This document shows positions 9,064 through 21,509 of a stretch of DNA of 64,000 bases, one piece after another (positions within the stretch are counted from its first letter, which is position 1; every line of letters begins with the position of its first letter). The notes under the pieces are model-generated. The model had not been told where the DNA came from, made no database searches, and saw only the letters and a program-made list of their open reading frames with translations. The stretch is from positions 1 to 64,000 of the forward strand of contig JASJFT010000179.1 in assembly GCA_030770425.1 (NCBI GenBank). Direction: 5' to 3'. Source of the DNA: Darksidea phi (lineage: Eukaryota > Ascomycota > Dothideomycetes > Pleosporales > Lentitheciaceae). Position numbers and translations under genes: made by a program.

Positions 9064-11529
9064 ATGCGGACAACGAAGCACATAGTGCGCTCGACGCCAA
9101 CGCTGGAGGATCTTCTCACCTCGGTTACGGAGTCATACCAGACTGACGTACCGATGTGTGACCCACCCTGCGCTTGCCCGGAGTGCGAAACGCACTTCTA
9201 TTCGCTGATAGAGCAGAAGTTTGATCGTTGGCATTATTCCGGTACCGTCAGCGACAGCCAGGCACGCGACATCATCCAAGACTATGCGAACAGAATAAAA
9301 AGAGACCGACGATATCTACTTCGCGCGATCCAGGACCATGGCGACAAATTACTAAGTCGGTGGCGAAAACGATCCTCGATGAAACGGGCGGCTTTGCTTG
9401 AGCAAATTGATCCGGACATGCCCAAGGAAAAATGGCCAATTCCACGCCTGGAATACGCCATGATTTGCTGGAAAGACATTCGGAAGAACCACCGCCGCAC
9501 CCACCTCCTTCCTTATCTCGACGTCGAGACACTCTCCAAGGATCCATGCATCCTGCTTGGAATGATAAACTATCGTGCGTGTTCATCACCAGACGAGTGG
9601 GCACAGCATGACCACGCCGAGCTAACCACGGGTTGGGCGTGCGGCTTCTTCGACACTTTTTTCAACCAGAACTGTGTTGTCATGTACGGTCCAGATTATG
9701 GCAAGTTAGTTCCGTGGACGGAGCGGGCGGCTCATCAGTCCGATCATATTGGCTTTCCCCGCGCACGACTTGTTTTTGAGAAACAAGCCTACCTTATGAG
9801 CTTACTCCGTAACCTTGTAGAGGCACTGCTAGGAGATATCGCTACCAATGAGCCTTGTTCATCGAGGAAGTGGAAAGAGTTGATGAACCTAGGATTGAAA
9901 AAGAGTGGAGATGCTTCGTATTGGTCCAACTTCACATTCCATCCTTTTTCTGCCCCGCCCACCTTCAGTATCAATAACCTTCTCGCCCAGGCCACAGCTA
10001 GGCTGGAAGCCACGGGCGATCATCTGTGGCTTTTGCAGACAGAACCATCATACATGCGAAGATACACGAGTCTATTGGGTCAGATGCATTTGGCCGCTAT
10101 GGACCGTACAAATGTTTTTGGACCGGAGATGATCGGGTGTGAAATTGTGGGCGATTTAGACATGCATCGGTTTTGGCAGGGTGTGGTGGAGGAGCTCGAA
10201 TATGCAAGGGACGTTTTCCACCGCCATAAAGATTCCATCTTCCCAGGAAACCCACTTCCGAAGGAAGTCGACCAAGCTCTTGGGGCTCTGGAGGTACTTC
10301 TTGTCAACGGAGTACACAGCCGGTCCATGCAGCTGCAAGCTATCATTCCTCAGCGACCAGGATTCCACCACTGGTACGTGCTCGACCGCGACGCCAAAAC
10401 TGGCAATATGGCCTTTTCATTCAAACCTGGGGTTACCACTCCTAGTGCCTTCAAAGAGGATCCGTTGTGGTGGTGCCTGATGCAATCGCTAGGTGCACCA
10501 GATGATCAGAAACGCTTTCCATACCCAATGATGCTCATGTTCCTAGATGAACACTTAGCATCATCTCCTATCAAGGAGCGCTCGAGGTTGGATGAGATCC
10601 TTTTTGAAAAACTGTCAGACTACGCAACAATTATGGAGCTTTTAGCGGCGGTCCGTATGCACCATCCAAAATGCACCATACGCAATTTCTATGAGATCAA
10701 AGAAAACGAAAACCGGCTTGCTTGGAGGCGTCACAAAGGAAGAAAGGTAGAATTGCCCAAAGGCTATGCCCTTGGGCGACCATTGGGGCAATTCCTAATG
10801 ACAACGCCGCCGAGTGGCCGCCGTGATCAGAAGTGGCTGCACGCTTTCGACGCTAATCATGAGACACTCCAACGCTTTTGGAAAACTGTCTACGATCTTC
10901 ACCAATCTCATTTCGTAAAGCGTGCGCTAGCACCCCGCGATATTGAGACCTCCATGCGGCCAGTCAAGCACTGGAATAGCCCAGAATACCGAACGTTGCT
11001 CGAAACTAAACGCCGAGAGATTTTAGCTGCGATCGTAAAACAGAGCGCGAAGTCCCAGGCTAGTAACGATCTTTTTCTTCCGTTGCCTAGTTTGGGAGAG
11101 ACACCCTCTCGACTCACGATCAATGCTCTGAACATCAAAGAGAAAACAAAAGGCGAAGGAATTTTAACGCCAATAAATGACAGTGCCGCAGTAGCAGACA
11201 CGGAGCGGCACTCGACGCCTGTGGCGCTCACGGTTTCGAAGCGTACCCTTGGTGTGCTGCGGTCCATGTTTCCAGCCACGGCTGAGGAGCGCCAAATCAG
11301 TATTGATTGGGACACGTTTGTCCAGTCAATGGGCAATGCCGGATTCTCATCAAAGAATGGTGGGGGTTCTATCGTAACCTTTGAGCAGATGAATGGGAGT
11401 GGAAAGATAATCTTTCATCGTCCGCATCCCGTACCAAAAATCGATCCGATCATGCTACAGTCGATGGGCCGTCGAATGAATAAGTGGTTTGGGTGGAGCC
11501 GCGAGACTTTCGTGCTTGCAGGGAAGTAG
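9064..11529 (+). CDS. Large intronless hypothetical protein, possible HicA-like C-terminus
   Basis: An uninterrupted 821-codon frame starts at ATG 9064. The N-terminus carries a CDPPCACPEC-like Cys cluster (residues about 32-41), then a basic helical stretch (YANRIKRDRRYLLRAI) and a long region without named motifs, including GRPLGQFLMTTPPSGRRD near residue 575. The last ~100 residues read as a compact alpha-beta unit: DWDTFVQSMGNAGF, then a GGGS turn, then IIFHRPHP and a closing helix with GRRMNKWFGW. That order (helix, GF, Gly-Ser turn, strand, His-Pro, helix) recalls the dsRBD-like HicA fold. The comparison is by eye only. There is no signal peptide and no membrane segment. I cannot assign a function; the length and clean frame argue that it is expressed. 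Confidence 0.8.
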   Translation: MRTTKHIVRSTPTLEDLLTSVTESYQTDVPMCDPPCACPECETHFYSLIEQKFDRWHYSGTVSDSQARDIIQDYANRIKRDRRYLLRAIQDHGDKLLSRWRKRSSMKRAALLEQIDPDMPKEKWPIPRLEYAMICWKDIRKNHRRTHLLPYLDVETLSKDPCILLGMINYRACSSPDEWAQHDHAELTTGWACGFFDTFFNQNCVVMYGPDYGKLVPWTERAAHQSDHIGFPRARLVFEKQAYLMSLLRNLVEALLGDIATNEPCSSRKWKELMNLGLKKSGDASYWSNFTFHPFSAPPTFSINNLLAQATARLEATGDHLWLLQTEPSYMRRYTSLLGQMHLAAMDRTNVFGPEMIGCEIVGDLDMHRFWQGVVEELEYARDVFHRHKDSIFPGNPLPKEVDQALGALEVLLVNGVHSRSMQLQAIIPQRPGFHHWYVLDRDAKTGNMAFSFKPGVTTPSAFKEDPLWWCLMQSLGAPDDQKRFPYPMMLMFLDEHLASSPIKERSRLDEILFEKLSDYATIMELLAAVRMHHPKCTIRNFYEIKENENRLAWRRHKGRKVELPKGYALGRPLGQFLMTTPPSGRRDQKWLHAFDANHETLQRFWKTVYDLHQSHFVKRALAPRDIETSMRPVKHWNSPEYRTLLETKRREILAAIVKQSAKSQASNDLFLPLPSLGETPSRLTINALNIKEKTKGEGILTPINDSAAVADTERHSTPVALTVSKRTLGVLRSMFPATAEERQISIDWDTFVQSMGNAGFSSKNGGGSIVTFEQMNGSGKIIFHRPHPVPKIDPIMLQSMGRRMNKWFGWSRETFVLAGK

Positions 11530-14051
11530 TGATGAAATGCTTATTCAGGTGGAAAAACTTTGGCTCAAGTTGGAGTAAGGATTTGCTATACTTAGTTCCC
11601 ATTTCTGACTCCTAGCAGCCATTACGCGCTCGGTAGGTCCGACGTCAGTTTTTCTTTCGTCGTGTTCACTGAATACGTCTTGTTTCTTTTATTGCCCTCC
11701 GGGTAATATCAAACTCTGTATAACCACAACGTAGGAGTAGATGAATTCAGCTCGTCGTCTCACAAGTATTTGTTCAGTGGCCTATCCAGATTTTGAAAAT
11801 GTGCCAAATTACACCGTCTCCCCCCAACGTCATCAATTTGCAGACTTATACCCAAGTAAAAGTCATCATGGTATTCAATAGTACTTTGCTTTTCATGGCC
11901 AACTCATACACGGCCGTCATCTCTGGCAAAACTAAGATGAACAGAAACCCGGAACCTTCGTCTTGAAGGAGCCAGCAGCTCTCCCAAAAAGGCAAGTGTT
12001 TAGCCTTCCGTCTAACTATATGCCAGCTCACCACCGCTTCTCACCACCTCTTTACTAGCATCAACCCGAGTAAATTAGTGGAAGTCGTCTGCATAAACGA
12101 AGTTGCAGATCGGCAGATCCACCGCACCCTCTTCAGTAGAGCTGATTCTCTCGAGGTACAACGTATCTTTAGTAGGGCTCTTAACAAGACCTTGTTACAA
12201 TAGATGTTTGTGTTAGTTTTTATAATAGAACCTTTCTCGCGCAACTTGCTCTAGGTCGAATCGATCCTACAGACTTTAAAAACTGAACCTAATTAGCCTA
12301 AGTGCCGCGTGCTAGAGAGGACATTATGATGAGACGCAGCTCACTGTCGATCAAAATGGACATAGGAACGTATACCATTGATGAGCACGATTATATCTAG
12401 TGCACCACCAGGGAAGGAATATATGAGAAGAATAATGGAAGAGGTTATGTTGAATTTCGGGTTTAGAGTGGACCGAGAAGAAAAACCGAGCTAGCATGAG
12501 TCGTACTTATGGACTTTTGTCGTTAAGAAGACCCACGCTCTCAAATGCCCAATTTTAAGCCTTATTGGTAAGTAATGCAAGGAAATAAGGAAATCGGCTG
12601 AGTACAGCCTATAGAGTGCGAGTAGACCCTGTTGGAAGCCTTGAGGAGCTTTTCGCTGTACGCTTCGGACGGTGTTGTGGAGCGAGCAAGAAAAACGGTG
12701 GGCGAAGCGCTACCGGCGTTGGGAGGATAGAATTTGAGAATTCTTGATTCGAGCTTTCATGATCGGACTTCTTTTGGCTAGTTGTACGTCAATAAAGTAT
12801 TCATTTGTCAAGGTGGAAGCGTGAGAGTTGCCACTCACATATGGGTGTCATTCATCTTGGTCCCACCGAGGTAATGGATCACCAAGCATCTGCTCAAGAT
12901 TGCCTGGCTGAGTGCTTGTAGCACAGACTCTCCGAGTAATGAAGAGCAGACTAGCCTCGGCGGTGCCATTAGGATAAATGCCTTGAGTACTTTCTAGATC
13001 AAAGGCTTGGCCTCTTTGAAAATCGTTTTGTATGTTGCGAGTATCGAAACTGAGGCTTTTCTGTGGGCTATGGTCCTACAGACTGAGACGGTTCGGGGCG
13101 GAAAGCTTATGTGCGTGTGCTTGATGTGGTGCGGTTGGCGTTCGCATATTATATTCGAATCTCCATGGGGAGATCCACGAAGTGATATGGCTGTAAATCC
13201 ATGCTGTCTGTGGACATATTTAGCAAGAGACCAGGGGTAGCAGAAAGATATTCAAACTAGGAAACGTGGGCTGGGCGAAATGGGATCAAAATGGGCTCGA
13301 ACGCTCGAACCATGGTACTGTGGATTTAGTGGCGGCTCGACGATCCCACGCGTTCTGCTTTGAATCGAACAAACATTTGTCCGAGTAAAAACGTATACTT
13401 TGTAGACTAGTACTTCTCTAGACGTAATGGGTTTACGGACTCTTGTGAAATAGACTCGGGTAGTCCTTGAAGTCGTCCCGCCTGCAACAGACATCTGCTC
13501 ATTATCCCCGCTAGTCTTAGTCTGAAGAAGCTAGCCATCGCTAGGCTTCCGAACATTTGCACAGAGGATGTCACACCTGCGTGAGAAAACTCTTTTGCCC
13601 AAGATGACCAGCGACGGACAAGGAGCGAGAAGGCTTGGCACAAGTCGGTTCCGCCTTGCATTTCTTCCTTTACTCCTCTTTCTCCACGAGCATGACATCC
13701 CTCTAGATGTAGAGACTGGGATGGTACCGGTATCTACTGCGAGTGTTGGGGGGTTGGGGTGTGTACTGTGTACCTTTCGGTCACATGCGGTTATGCACGT
13801 CCGTGCTTCGACAAGGAAGGAACGACTTAGAAAATGCGACTTTCACCTCTTGTTTTCGAAATTAGCATACAAGTTGCACTAGGCCTTACCGATTTCCATC
13901 ACGAACCAACTATCCGCCTCTGCTCTTACCGACTCTACTGTCTGACGATAGTGGCACAGTCCGCATCACCCCGACGAACGCTTCTCTCACCGCTCGGCCC
14001 TTCGCAAGCGGTGTAGCGGGTCTCTCTACATCCGTATGCGTCTATTGCTTG
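11530..14051. other. Gene-free stretch
   Basis: About 2.5 kb with only short frames (under 105 codons) on either strand. None has a recognisable domain or matching splice sites. Composition is average and no long repeat was seen. It ends in the promoter of the SET-domain gene. Confidence 0.5.
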
Positions 14052-14066
14052 CCAATGCTATATAAA
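14052..14066 (+). promoter_or_regulatory. CCAAT box and TATA box of SET-domain gene
   Basis: CCAAT at 14052-14056 is followed by TATATAAA at 14059-14066, about 95 bases before the start codon at 14160. The spacing to the start fits a fungal core promoter with a short leader. Confidence 0.5.
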
Positions 14067-14159
14067 GCGTGTCATCTGCTCTACCCCTCTTTCTCACGTT
14101 CGCCTTACAGCGCCCCGCCGCCTCCTCAGTTGTGCCACACACTGCGCCAGTAAGACAGC

Positions 14160-15495
14160 ATGACAGGACCCACCGCCGCTACCACGTGCGGGCTAGAAGA
14201 GAAATTGGGCACACTCGGTCTGAGCGAGTCGAAGACCGAACCAGAGAAAGGCGGCAAACCCTCAGCTCCTGATGTTGTGCCAAAAGCACCAGGTGAGAGA
14301 AGGAACAACTTAGAATCGACCACCTTTAACACGCAATCTTACAGAAAACCCTTATTATGAACTCCGAGCTATTCCTGGCAAAGGTTATGGCTGCTTCGCT
14401 ATCACGGACATCAAGCGCGGCACTCGCATCCTCACTGATTCCCCTCTTCTCGTCGTTCCGGTCGCGCACTACCTCCAGTCGGACATCGAAGAGGCGATGA
14501 ACAAGCTTTCGCCAGCACAGAGAGAGCTTTATTTCAGTCTGGCCTCGGGACATGGCCAGGATCCTAAGAAGTGGCCAAGCAGAATCCATGCTTCCGTGGT
14601 ATGTGTATCGTGCTGCATACTCGCGCATCTATTCCGCTTTCCCTTTACTATTCATAAGGATGTCCGCAATGGCTCGATGTTATTGCTAACGTGCACATCA
14701 ACACTTCCAGACAGGCCGTGAGCTCCAACGCATCCAGGAACAACACCAAGCACGAGTTAGCTCATCAGCTTCCCTCATAAGCATCTTCCAAACCAACTGC
14801 ATGGAAATGAACAACGGTGCCGCCGTCTTCCCCCATGCAGCACGCTTCAACCACTCCTGCAACCCCAATGCAAACTTCACCTGGAATGCCGCCATCCAGA
14901 AAGAAACAGTGCATATCATTCACGACGTCAAGGCTGACGAGGAACTCACCTTTTCTTACTGTGACATGACCAAAGAAAAGACACTCCGCGCGTGGGAACT
15001 CAAGCACTACGGCTTTGTCTGTGATTGTCGCGCTTGCACCGAGGACGAGGACGATCCGGAGACGTTCGCCCATCAGAGCGCGGAGCGACGTTTTCGAATC
15101 CTCGAACTGAACCGAGCTACCAAATATCTGCGTGGCCCTCGTATAGAAGAAGGAACAAAGCAGCCAAGATTCGTAGAGCAACTCCTCTCCCTGGCAGCTC
15201 TATACAAAGAAGAAGGCGACTACTCAGTCCGACTTGCGCAGATGTAGGTTTCTCCTCCTCCCCTCCCGCCGCTCTCTCCTTTCCTCGCACAAACTCGCAC
15301 ATACTCACAAGATCTAGCTACCTGGACCTCGCTCTTGTCTGCGAGATTGCCCAGGATTGGAAGAACGGCCTCGAGTGCGCTGCGAACGCGGTGCGCGTCA
15401 AGCGTGACTGCCAAGGCGAAGACTTCCCCGACTATAAAAAGTACGAGGACGTCTTGCGGCGTATCTTTCTAAAGTCCAAGGCGGCACGGTCATGA
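14160..15495 (+). CDS. SET-domain protein lysine methyltransferase
   Basis: Four exons (14160-14292, 14345-14598, 14711-15243, 15318-15495) give 365 residues. The SET domain starts with the GKGYGCFA loop near residue 58. It contains the cofactor/active-site NHSCNPN (176-182) and ELTFSYCD (207-214, catalytic Tyr212), and closes with a post-SET CDCRAC (Cys 233, 235, 238), which with Cys179 should bind zinc. This is the SMYD/SET5-like arrangement, but I see no MYND finger inserted in the domain. A C-terminal helical TPR-like tail follows. The enzyme should transfer methyl from S-adenosylmethionine to lysine; histone or non-histone targets are both possible. All three introns have canonical borders and preserve frame. 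Confidence 0.88.
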
Positions 15496-16184
15496 TGCTC
15501 TTGTGTAGCAATGGCTTATATGATAGGGGGGTAGGAAAATTCGGGTTGAAGGGGTGGGGTGCGTGAAAGGTGTACTGAGGATCTGTGATCTGTGTATTAG
15601 TTCATGACAATATACAGTCATGCTACAGCACTCCGTGTACAATCTACTAGCAGAAACTTTCATAGTAGTATCTACCTCTAACAAGGCTACCTAGAGAAAT
15701 CAATGATAACCTTTAGCTATCAAAGACTATCACGATAGGTAGTAGTGTATCGGACTACGCAGCTTCCGACGGGTTTGTTGAGGGGAGAATTAGTGTACAC
15801 AATCTTATGCTCTAGTATTGTACAACGGTCAGTCGGGCCTTTTTTCCGAATCGAAATCCATCATGTGAGCGAAGCGTTACATGCGGAATAATATGCATGT
15901 TTGAGCTGAATCAATGTGCACTAGTTCCACCCAAACCGGATTACGCTCCCGCGTGGAAGGAAATAATGTGGAACATGGCTTGTGCATTGCGATAGAAACG
16001 ACCAGACAAAAGACTAACGGTAGATCTCCAAACGCCATTCACCAAATTGTTGAAGCCCAGCCGCTCCAGATGCAATGCATGGAAAGATGTTCACCAACAT
16101 GAACCGGGGATAGCAGAACAAAATAGCCATGACACCCAAACACCCTCTTCCCAGCCGTCATACATCATCACTACGTCCTCAAGC
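15496..16184. other. Intergenic region between convergent genes
   Basis: About 690 bases between the stop codons of the SET-domain gene (plus) and the homeobox gene (minus). It presumably holds both 3' untranslated regions. No other feature was seen. Confidence 0.5.
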
Positions 16185-18089
16185 TCACTTCCACTGGCCC
16201 TGACTCAACTTCAACAACCCCTCCACACAGCCCGCCTCTTCAGCGGAGCTCACCGTGGTCCTCGTACTCAAGTCACCACTGCTCATGAATGACCTCAACT
16301 CCTCATCCTGCTCAGGATCTGATCCCTTCCTCCCACTCTTACTCGGCGTGTTACCCTTTTCTTTGGCCAGCATATTACCCAAACTCGCGCTTTGGGACAT
16401 GATCTCCATGTTCTCTCCCAGAATTTGGCGCGGGCGTTGAGATCCAAGCGCATGGCTGGACTGCCGCGGACGGCGGGTTTGTGGCTGTTCGGGTTCCCAA
16501 TTTTCCTTATCGGATTCGGTCTGCGGAAGCGATTCGGTATCGCTGCCATCGGAGGACTTTTTGCTATCCTTGGATTGCAGGCGGCCGGATATGGTGGATG
16601 CGCGCTGCATGGGACCGCGGGACTTCTTGACTCCATTCTCGTTCGACATCTTCGATGACTGGTGCCGCGACACGACAGGCGAGTTCTGGCGAGCCTGGTT
16701 TTGTGCCAGGATCTTGCGGTTCGCGCGCAGCAGACCGATAGCATCCGCAGCGCTGCCGCTGCCCTCCTGCTCTGCCCGGGTTGTCAGGCTTGTGTTATAA
16801 CGGGTGTCCGGGTCGCACCAAAATTCCCATGCGCGCGAGTCCCTGCTGCGGCCGATGTTAGATGCGGTCTTCGGGATCTTTGGGCTGCGTTCCTCACGCG
16901 CAACGGCATTAAGGCGTTCATTAAGTCCAGCAGCACTGTAACTCCTCCGGAGGCCGGCGGCGGCGCGAGAGAAGGGAGCTGAGTTCGTCCGTGGATGGGG
17001 CGGCGAAGGAGTCTTGTCCAGGTCTGTAACAATACGAGCTGTGCCGTCTTCATTTGTCGAGATGCGCACAAAAGAATGCGTACGCTTGAGAGCGCATGTA
17101 GGAGCCTCTTGGGAGCCACTGGGAAAGATGATGGTCTCGGGCGCGTAGTCGTCGCTGCAGCGCATGAAGGATGCGCTACGGCGGTTCGAGATCCAAGAGG
17201 TATGCGGCTGCGACGCGCCGTTCGAGGATGGGAGCATATGCTGGGAGCTGCTGATTTCGGTCGGTGCGGTTTCGGCGGTGCGAGGATCGGTAGACGGAGC
17301 GTTACTCGACTCGACTGTGTCTGGAGAATCTGCCTTTGCAGACTCTGTGGCCTCCGCTGCCTCTACTGCGCGCGTCACCTCCACGACGTCCCTTGTCGGC
17401 GTTGCTGGTCCTGCTGCCACCTCCGGCTGGGGGACTTCTTCTGCCTCGGGCTGCTCTTCGCTTGGCTCGAGTTCGCGCGCGGCAACATCGTCTTCGCTCA
17501 GCGGGTCCGACATGAGCGAGGATGAGGACATCAGCGAGGGGTTAGAAGAAGTATCGAGAGGTCGAGAGCGACGGCGATCGTTCTGTCGTTTATTCTGAAA
17601 CCATACCTCACATGACCGTCAGTTGAATGCATGTGCAGAATGTGCGACGTGTCGCGAAGCGATTGACCTACCTGCACTTCTTTCTCGCCGAGGGCAACTT
17701 TGCTCACAATTTCCATCCGAGACGCCTTGTCTGGCTTCGGATTGCGCTGATACTCGGCTTTCAGGATCTCTTCGTCTTCCTTGCTGTGCGCCATGACAGT
17801 TAGTGGGATGCTATCGATAGGCTGGGATCAGTGGCGGGATCACGGATAAGCGCCGCACGGTCCAGAACGCGTCGAGCATCCAAAATATCGCGAGCTGCGA
17901 GTGATGGAAAACCAAACCGATGGAAACGACTAACCTTGTGCGTCTGCGCTTCTGGCGCGCAAGAGACTTGTTGTCGACGTCCGGAGGCAGAGAATTGGCC
18001 ACCGTTGTTGGCGAATGGACAAGGAAGGCAAGCCCAGTATTTGGTGCCGTCGGCGATGACCTAGAGCAAGGCGCGGGTGACGAAGACAT
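16185..18089 (-). CDS. Homeobox transcription factor (Yox1/Yhp1-like)
   Basis: Three exons (18089-17935, 17783-17672, 17606-16185) give 562 residues. Splicing assembles a homeodomain at about residues 46-105: KRRRTSKEDEEILKAEY, then NPKPDKASR, then the recognition helix VWFQNKRQNDRR. The invariant Trp, Phe and Asn of helix 3 are present (W91, F92, N94), so DNA binding is expected. Both introns fall inside the homeodomain. The rest is a long Ser/Pro/Glu-rich, probably disordered region with an SDKENWEP segment and a late ILGEN motif. Fungal proteins of this layout resemble the yeast cell-cycle repressors Yox1/Yhp1. The M/G1 role is transferred from yeast, not shown here. The helix-3 Lys (QNKRQ) replaces the more usual Arg. 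Confidence 0.88.
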
Positions 18090-20296
18090 GTTGGATAATA
18101 GTTGGCGTCCAATCGCCGCGTCCAGATATCGACAGAGAAGGAGAAAGAGTTTTGAGGGTTTAGTCCGAAGGGAATGGGAATGAGAGAGCAAGATGGTGGC
18201 AGGTCTCTCGATCGTGGCGCGTTGGGCGGAAGCACCACGGGCCACCGCGATTTTCACGTGACTACGTCTTGCGTCCAACCGGCTAATCCTAATCGGGACG
18301 CGGGCTCTCCACTGCGCGTCGAACATCTATTTCTGCGACTTCTCTCCCCATGCGCATATGATCAAATCAACCCAAGACGGGACCAACTGCTTCGACAGCC
18401 TAGCTTCTGGCCTCGCGCCGATATACACGGCAAGCCTTGGCAATCGCGCAACAACGTGATGCGAAGCTAACGTAGCCTACAGAACGCCGCAGCCACATTT
18501 CTCCACTCAAACTCCGCGCCTTCGGTGGCCTATATTGATCAACCTCAACCGCGCTTTTACCCCCACTCAAGCATGTTTCGCCACCCCGACCGAGTTTCGT
18601 CTCCTCCTCGCTCACGAGGCAACGGGCCCTAGGCAACAACCCGTCTATCGCAAACCTCCACCCTTGGCAGCTCTCACCGTAAGATGGAGCTGAGGTCGGT
18701 GCACAGAAGCGCGATTGCATGCGCAGTCCACTACCCTTTCGCGTTCATCTGACCATATGCACCTCTTCGTCCATCTTTTCTGGTGCAGACCCTCTTCTTT
18801 CGAGCATCTGCTCCACCGTCACCGGTTTCAACTATTCTCACTCAAGGCAGAAGGCCGCCCTAGACCGCACTAGAATCTTGCTACACGTACTCATCTCGTT
18901 GACGCCAATCATCTCAGCTGTTCCAATTCTCTGCCTGGAGCATTTCTCAGCCCTGGTAGTAATCTCGCGCTAGGCCTGACTAAGGACAGTTCTCTTTATG
19001 ACCACCGAGTGCGGGGAGCAGTGAGCTTCACCCAGTGGAACGGATCTTGGGTTTTTTCTCAGTGTTTGCTTTGCGAGCCTTTTCTACCCATTATACTAGA
19101 CTCTTTTCGCTCTCTTGTTAATTACAAATGCTCCAGAAGTTTGCACACCGCTTGCAAGCCTCGCACGAACTTGGCCCCCAAATTTCCTATTTCGTCCTTT
19201 CCCAGGAGAGCTTTCCTCTGGTGAATCACTGTAGGAGATTCCGGGCAATGCGCTGGATCTGCGCGTCTGGTTGGTCTCTACCCTGGCGGGTGAAAATTCG
19301 AGAGACGCCACGGGATCGCTGCCGTGCAGTTGGAGCTCACATGTTCTTGCCGAAGCATAGTCAGAATGTTCGGAAAAAAGAAAGGACACCCAACCATGTA
19401 AGGCGAGTCTTATGGACAGGTCCTGGTCGCGCTAGGGCTGAGGTTGTCGAACCGAAGCGTATGGGCCTCTTCTTCCCGGGCTCCGTTTTACAACACCACG
19501 CGGCCAACAACGCCACCAGCCGTTGCGGCCCCAGGTTCACCTTTTTGATTGGATCTGGCTCAATTGTAGTCAAAATGAGAGTCCCTACAGATACTACCAC
19601 AGCAGGGTTGCTTCCGAAGGGAGGCCGCTAGCCGGGACGTCCACACTCACAGCACAGCACCGCACCAAAACCGATGTACTCTTAGGCATCACTCATATTT
19701 GGTCATAGGGATGACTTTCCCATCAAGCCATCGGCCTGTTCCGATTCGTGGGACGTTCTCTTTCAAAGCCAAGAAGCATAGGGCGTCTGCAACTCCACTT
19801 CGATCCGCAAATCAGAGTATACACTCCACGTCGGTATTGAACTGATATCACAAAGAGGCGTCGATATAAGGCAACCGCAAGTTCGCACTAGGGATATTAG
19901 CCAACGGACTATTCTTGTCACCCACCGTCGCTCACTTGCGCCGGCCCTGCATATCTTCAAGAGCGGTGACCGCCGCTTCCCCATTCAGGCCACACTATCC
20001 CCCAGAGGGCACGATGTCTTGACTGGATAGTAATTGTGGCTCCTCTATTGGCGCTGCTCTTCACTTCCGATCATCCTACGGTCTTTCTTTACCCGATGTG
20101 ATTGGTACTTTCTATCATCGTACCACTCGTGCTCGGGGTGATTCGTGTTGCCGTTGCATTCTCTCACCGGCTTCAAACTCTCATCCCCTCCCTGTGAGTC
20201 ACGGACATCAACTTGTTGTGCTACAGTAAGAGTCCTGCTAAAGAACCCTCGTTATCGTGACGGCTGAAGCTCATCTTTGGTCAGGCCCTGGGGAAT
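18090..20296. other. Long regulatory or gene-free region
   Basis: About 2.2 kb between the homeobox gene start and the NmrA-like gene start (divergent). Frames are short and pyrimidine-rich, without domains. A long 5' leader and promoter for the homeobox regulator is likely, since fungal regulators often have these; no specific site was recognised. Confidence 0.45.
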
Positions 20297-20302
20297 TATA
20301 AA
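20297..20302 (+). promoter_or_regulatory. TATA box of NmrA-like gene
   Basis: TATAAA lies 82 bases upstream of the start codon at 20384, a normal position for a fungal core promoter. Confidence 0.4.
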
Positions 20303-20383
20303 CAGCTTTCTTCCACGTTCGTTCGGCCGGGTTCAACGGCTTCGCCCCTGAGCTCGATACCTTCGAAGTCGATCAACATCAAC

Positions 20384-21509
20384 ATGTCCATAATGCGAGT
20401 AGCTGTGGCAGGTACTTGCGGGTTAGCTCTCATGATCGCTCGAGAGATCCATGAGTCCACCAGCCACCAGCTCATCATTCTCTCAAGACGCGTAAGTCTC
20501 CTCTTTCCCCGTACACGTTCTGAACAAACGCACCCTGTCAGATCCATGGTTCGCGATACTGACTTGCCAGCAACAACCGCATCTCCTGTTGCAAGGGTAT
20601 CAATGCCAGGTCGTTGACTACAATGATGCGAGTTCCATTCAACACTCCCTAATGGGTGTTGACACTGTCATATCCACAGTCACAGGGAATGCTCAGCTAC
20701 GGCTGATCGAAGCAGCGGTCCAGTGCCGGGTGCGTCGATTTGCTCCAGCCGAGTTCGAAGGCCGGCCATTCCTCCGATCTCAGAACGGACTGCTAGACCG
20801 TGGCAGAGGTGCTGCGTTAGCCCTGCTCCAACACTACCGCGGTTACATCCAACACACCGTTTTCGTCTGTGGCGTCTTCTACGAAAGATTCTCGGTCAAC
20901 GGCATGGTGTCGTTGAAGATTGGTGTCAATACGGGCTATGGGAATGAGGGTGACTTCATCGCCGACGCTAGGAATATGACTGCCACAGCGCCAGTGTACG
21001 ATTCTGCGCAGAACCCATCGTACCTGTGCCTCACGTCGGCGTACGATGTAGCCAAGTTCGTGGTTAGGTCTCTTGATATGCCGTCCTGGCCGCCAGAGAT
21101 GTCTATGTGTGGAGAGAGAATGAGTGTCACCGGGCTCATCGACCTCATTCAGCAGTGCAGAGGTATGTTGTACTCGCCTTTTACCACCAATATTATAACG
21201 GCTAACTGCTCAATAGGTCGCCAATTCTACAATGTCGACTGGCAAAACACGGCAAACCTCGAGTACCAGATGAACGTGGCCCAAATCTCTGGCGATAATC
21301 AGCATGCCCGCCTTGCAACCCTCATCGAAACAGCCGAAGGTCACTACGATTTTCCCACCCCGGCATACCTCAACTCAGCCTTCCCAGATCTGCAGCCTAT
21401 AGCGTTTCGAGATTGGTTCACGAGTAAGCTTAAGCTCACACTCTATCCATCTATCCTTATCGTACTCCGAAGCTAACGTAAGGTAGATAATTGGGCTTCC
21501 GTGCCCTAG
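20384..21509 (+). CDS. NmrA-like / isoflavone reductase-type NAD(P)-binding protein
   Basis: Four exons (20384-20491, 20571-21162, 21217-21423, 21487-21509) give 309 residues. The N-terminal beta strand and loop VAVAGTCGLALMIAREI is a Rossmann nucleotide-binding motif (GxxGxxx, third Gly replaced by Leu). The family's VDYNDASSIQHSLMGVDTVIS block and RRFAPAEFEGRPF follow. The atypical SDR family to which it belongs includes NAD(P)H-dependent aromatic alcohol reductases and NmrA-type redox sensors; which applies here is not shown. Without splicing, the last exon would be missed. The final intron (21424-21486, branch GCTAAC) produces an ending of FTNNWASVP instead of a ragged read-through. The gene stands alone, with no biosynthetic partner beside it. 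Confidence 0.82.
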
